From positions 1-7,455 of the forward strand of contig DASRSS010000120.1 in NCBI GenBank assembly GCA_035656335.1: a stretch of 7,455 nt of DNA, written 5' to 3'. Below are positions 5,167-7,455 of this stretch, one piece after another; within the stretch, counting starts at the first letter, position 1; each line of letters opens with the position of its first letter. Position numbers and translations under genes: made by a program. The notes under the pieces were generated by a model, which was not told the origin of the DNA, ran no database searches, and worked only from the letters and a program-made list of their open reading frames with translations. This DNA is from DASRSS01 sp035656335 (GTDB lineage Bacteria; Actinomycetota; Actinomycetes; Mycobacteriales; Jatrophihabitantaceae).

Positions 5167-7158
5167 GTGAGCACGCCTAGCACGGCCGCCGCGCCCGAGC
5201 CGATCTGGACGCCGGACCCCGTCACGTCCGCCACGAGCGAGGTCGAACGGTTCCGCGCCTTCGTCAACGACCGGCACCAGCTGGCGCTCACCGACTACGC
5301 GGAGCTGCACCGCTGGTCGGTGGAGCAGCTGGACGCGTTCTGGTCGGCCGTCTGGGACTTCTTCGACATCCGGTCCACCGAGCGACCCACCGTCGCGCTG
5401 GCCGAGGAGCGCATGCCGGGAGCGGTCTGGTTCCCGGGCACCCGGCTGAACTACACCGCCCAGGTGCTGCGCCACGCGCCGTCCGCCGAGCCGGCGATCA
5501 TCGACATCGGCGAGGACGGCACGGAGTCCACGGTGAGCTGGGCCGAGCTGCACCGGCGCGTCGGCGCGCTCGCCGCGACGCTGCGCGACCTCGGTGTCGG
5601 CCAGGGCGACCGCGTGGTCGGCTACCTGCCCAATACCTCGGCCGCGATCATCGGCCTGCTCGCGGTCGCCTCGCTCGGCGCGATCTGGTCGGCGTGCGGC
5701 CAGGACTACGCGGCCAAGGGCGCGGCCGACCGCTTCGGCCAGCTCGAGCCCAAGGTGCTGTTCGCCGCGGACGGCTACCGGCACAGCGGCAAGGTGTTCG
5801 ACCGGCGCGACGAGACGCAGGACCTGCTCGGGCGGTTGCCGTCCGTCGAAGCCGTGATCACGGTCGACAACCTCGGGCTGGACCCGTTCGACAGCGGCTC
5901 CGTCCGCGGTCTGACGTTCGCGGACGCGATCGCCGGCGAGCGCGCGGTCGAGCCGGTGCCGGTGCCGTTCGATCACCCGCTGTGGGTGCTGTTCACGTCG
6001 GGTACGACCGGCACGCCGAAGGGGATCGTCCACGGGCACGGCGGAGTCGTCCTCGAACACGTCGCGATGCTCGGCCTGCAGAACGACCTGTCCGAGCGCG
6101 ACGTGTTCTTCTGGTACACGACCACCAACTGGATGATGTGGAACATGGTCGTGTCCGGGCTGCTGCTCGGCGCGACCGTGATCGCCTACGACGGCAGCCC
6201 GCTCGCCCCGGACGCCGACCAGCTGTGGCGCATCGTCGAACGGCACCGCGTGACCGTGTTCGGCACCAGTCCCGGTCACCTGCTCGCGTCCGAGAAGGCC
6301 GGGCTGCATCCGGCACGCGACCACGACCTGTCCGCGCTGCGGGCGCTCGGCTCGACCGGTTCGACGCTGCCCGTCTCGGCGTTCGGATGGGTGCACGACA
6401 ACGTCGGCGCGCGCGTGCAGATCGGCTCCACCTCGGGCGGGACGGACTTCGTCGGCGCGTTCGTCGGGCCGGCGGCGACCGTCCCGGTGTGGCCGGGTGA
6501 GATCTCGGCGGTGTTCCTCGGCGTCGCGCTGGAGGCGTGGGACCCGGACGGCAAGCCGTTGATCGGCGAGGTCGGCGAGCTGGTCGTCACCAAGCCGATT
6601 CCGTCCATGCCGCTGTTCTTCTGGAACGACCCGGACGGCGCGCGTTACCGCGACGCGTACTTCTCCACCTACCCGGGCGTGTGGCGCCACGGCGACTGGA
6701 TCACGGTGACCGAGCGCGGCAGCGTGATCATCCACGGCCGGTCGGACTCGACGCTGAACCGCAACGGGGTGCGCCTGGGCAGCGCGGACATCTACGACGC
6801 CGTGGAGCAGATCCCCGAGGTGACCGAGGCGCTCGTGCTCGGCGTGGAGGAGGGCGACGCCGGGTACTGGATGCCGCTGTTCGTCGTCCTCGCGCCCGGG
6901 GCGTCGCTGGACGACGCGCTGCGTGAACGGATCAAGACCGCCATCCGCACCAACGCCTCGCCGCGGCACGTCCCGGACGAGGTGATCGCGGTGCGGGCGA
7001 TTCCGCACACCCGCACGGGGAAGAAGATCGAGGTGCCGGTGAAGCGACTGCTGCAGGGCGCGAGCGCGGAGCAGGTTCTCTCGCTCGGAGCCGTCGACGA
7101 CCCCACGCTCATCGCCGACTTCGCGGCCATCGGCACGGCGCACCGGGCAGGTTCGTGA
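5167..7158 (+). CDS. Acetoacetate--CoA ligase (acetoacetyl-CoA synthetase)
   Basis: This 663-aa ANL-superfamily enzyme activates acetoacetate with ATP and CoA to acetoacetyl-CoA in the cytoplasm. An ACAS N-terminal segment (about 44-68, YAELHRWSVEQLDAFW) is followed by the adenylation domain. The P-loop is LFTSGTTGTPKGIVHG (275-290), the A5 motif is STSGGTD (421-427), and the A7/A8 region holds WRHGDW (506-511) and HGRSDSTLNRNGVRLG (523-538). The C-terminal domain has TRTGKKIEVPVKRLL (615-629), with the probable catalytic lysine Lys619. The length and the N-domain match acetoacetyl-CoA synthetases rather than acetyl-CoA synthetases. The TTG at 5158 gives three extra residues, but GTG 5167 is preferred because a TAGATT box lies seven bases upstream. 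Its stop overlaps the first possible ATG of the HMG-CoA lyase gene by one base (TGATG), so the two are likely translationally coupled and work in sequence in leucine or ketone-body-type catabolism. Confidence 0.94.
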   Translation: MSTPSTAAAPEPIWTPDPVTSATSEVERFRAFVNDRHQLALTDYAELHRWSVEQLDAFWSAVWDFFDIRSTERPTVALAEERMPGAVWFPGTRLNYTAQVLRHAPSAEPAIIDIGEDGTESTVSWAELHRRVGALAATLRDLGVGQGDRVVGYLPNTSAAIIGLLAVASLGAIWSACGQDYAAKGAADRFGQLEPKVLFAADGYRHSGKVFDRRDETQDLLGRLPSVEAVITVDNLGLDPFDSGSVRGLTFADAIAGERAVEPVPVPFDHPLWVLFTSGTTGTPKGIVHGHGGVVLEHVAMLGLQNDLSERDVFFWYTTTNWMMWNMVVSGLLLGATVIAYDGSPLAPDADQLWRIVERHRVTVFGTSPGHLLASEKAGLHPARDHDLSALRALGSTGSTLPVSAFGWVHDNVGARVQIGSTSGGTDFVGAFVGPAATVPVWPGEISAVFLGVALEAWDPDGKPLIGEVGELVVTKPIPSMPLFFWNDPDGARYRDAYFSTYPGVWRHGDWITVTERGSVIIHGRSDSTLNRNGVRLGSADIYDAVEQIPEVTEALVLGVEEGDAGYWMPLFVVLAPGASLDDALRERIKTAIRTNASPRHVPDEVIAVRAIPHTRTGKKIEVPVKRLLQGASAEQVLSLGAVDDPTLIADFAAIGTAHRAGS

Positions 7159-7455
7159 TGCCCGCTTTCCCCACGCCGCGACCAAATTCTGGCCCTGAAT
7201 CTGGTCAGACCATGGGGAAAGGCGGCGTTTACGGCGCGATTTCGCTGGCCGGTCTGCCCGATCGGGTGACGATCTACGAGGTCGGCGCGCGCGACGGGCT
7301 GCAGAACGAGGCGACGACCGTCCCGGTCGGGGTCAAGGCGGAGTTCGTCGCGCGCCTGGCCGACGCGGGCCTGCGCGTGATCGAGGCGACCAGCTTCGTG
7401 CACCCGAAGTGGGTGCCGCAGCTGGCCGACGCCGAGGAGTTGATCGCGACGATGC
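7158..7455 (+). CDS. Hydroxymethylglutaryl-CoA lyase, 5' part (truncated by window end)
   Basis: Ninety-nine codons of an HMG-CoA lyase are present before the window ends. The enzyme cleaves HMG-CoA to acetoacetate and acetyl-CoA, the last step of leucine degradation. The frame holds IYEVGARDGLQNE (39-51 from the first ATG), the HMGL-like signature. Arg45 and Asp46 correspond to human catalytic Arg41 and Asp42. It is followed by VIEATSFVHPKWVPQ (74-88), where Glu76 fits the human Glu72 ligand position. The catalytic Cys and His regions lie outside the window. Two in-frame ATGs exist. The one at 7158 overlaps the ligase stop and has an AGG seven to eight bases upstream. The one at 7212 gives a more usual N-terminus but has no Shine-Dalgarno and its first base belongs to a palindrome. 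I annotate the longer form without being certain. The product activity supplies the substrate of the upstream ligase. Confidence 0.9.
   Translation, partial: MPAFPTPRPNSGPESGQTMGKGGVYGAISLAGLPDRVTIYEVGARDGLQNEATTVPVGVKAEFVARLADAGLRVIEATSFVHPKWVPQLADAEELIATM
7162..7225. repeat. Long-arm inverted repeat across the ligase/lyase junction
   Basis: CTTTCCCCA (7165-7173) is the exact complement of TGGGGAAAG (7213-7221). With one bulged G (7222) the arms extend to 12 bp (7162-7164 with 7223-7225). The 39-nt loop is AT-richer than its surroundings and contains the TGGTCAGACCA palindrome. It has no T-tract, so an intrinsic terminator is unlikely. It could be an mRNA structure that controls which lyase start is used, or a binding site. 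Confidence 0.5.
7202..7212. promoter_or_regulatory. GntR/FadR-like operator palindrome
   Basis: TGGTCAGACCA is a perfect 11-bp palindrome with a central A. It fits TGGTnnnACCA, the pattern recognised by FadR-subfamily GntR regulators, and with its left flank (ATCTGGT) resembles one half of the Escherichia coli FadR site. A related TTCTGG element lies 12 bases upstream (7187-7192). It sits on the alternative lyase start codon at 7212. Which regulator binds is not known. Confidence 0.45.

Noticed and set aside
4963..7185. Minus-strand open frame of 740 codons opposite the ligase
   Set aside because: It is antisense to a full-length acetoacetyl-CoA synthetase. The translation is Arg/Asp/His-rich with no domain, and shadow frames are expected at about 73% GC.
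7162..7225. Intrinsic terminator between ligase and lyase
   Set aside because: The loop is 39 nt and no T-run follows. The genes overlap, so termination here would be counterproductive.

Overview
The window looks like chromosomal DNA of a high-GC actinomycete (Actinomycetota). The grounds are about 70% or more GC across most genes, several GTG starts, leaderless-looking -10/start arrangements, a coenzyme F420-type luciferase-like oxidoreductase, a DrrA/DrrB-type ABC exporter and a KstR-like operator. Genus cannot be fixed from the sequence alone.

Layout. (1) 11-851, + strand: a secreted 211-aa protein with eight cysteines and a glycine-zipper tail, then a 63-aa two-helix membrane protein. 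The base composition here is lower in GC than the rest (about 58% over the first 180 bases by hand count, against about 73% in a sample of the ligase gene). The pair is closed by a strong 16-bp hairpin. (2) 967-3568, - strand: a tight three-gene operon read from 3568 down to 967, encoding a multi-pass VC0807-like membrane protein, a DrrA-type ATPase and a DrrB-type ABC-2 permease. Gene junctions are 11 nt and a 4-nt overlap. It converges on the first pair. (3) 3765-4643, - strand: a luciferase-like (LLM class) F420-dependent oxidoreductase. (4) 4731-5099, + strand: a small cupin-fold protein, divergent from the oxidoreductase across 87 nt. That gap holds a 14-bp element fitting the KstR consensus. 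(5) 5167-7158, + strand: a full-length acetoacetyl-CoA synthetase, overlapped by one base by the 5' part of a hydroxymethylglutaryl-CoA lyase gene that leaves the window at 7455.

How they work together. The lyase cleaves HMG-CoA to acetoacetate and acetyl-CoA, and the synthetase activates acetoacetate to acetoacetyl-CoA for thiolysis. The right end therefore reads as a leucine/ketone-body or related acyl-CoA catabolic unit. The KstR-like site may tie the oxidoreductase, and perhaps the cupin, to sterol or lipid catabolism. The exporter operon is separate and its substrate is unknown. The left-hand pair is the most accessory-looking part and could be a bacteriocin-like peptide with a small membrane partner, but this is inference. 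No RNA genes, insertion sequences or CRISPR arrays were seen, and no gene-free stretch exceeds 300 bases.
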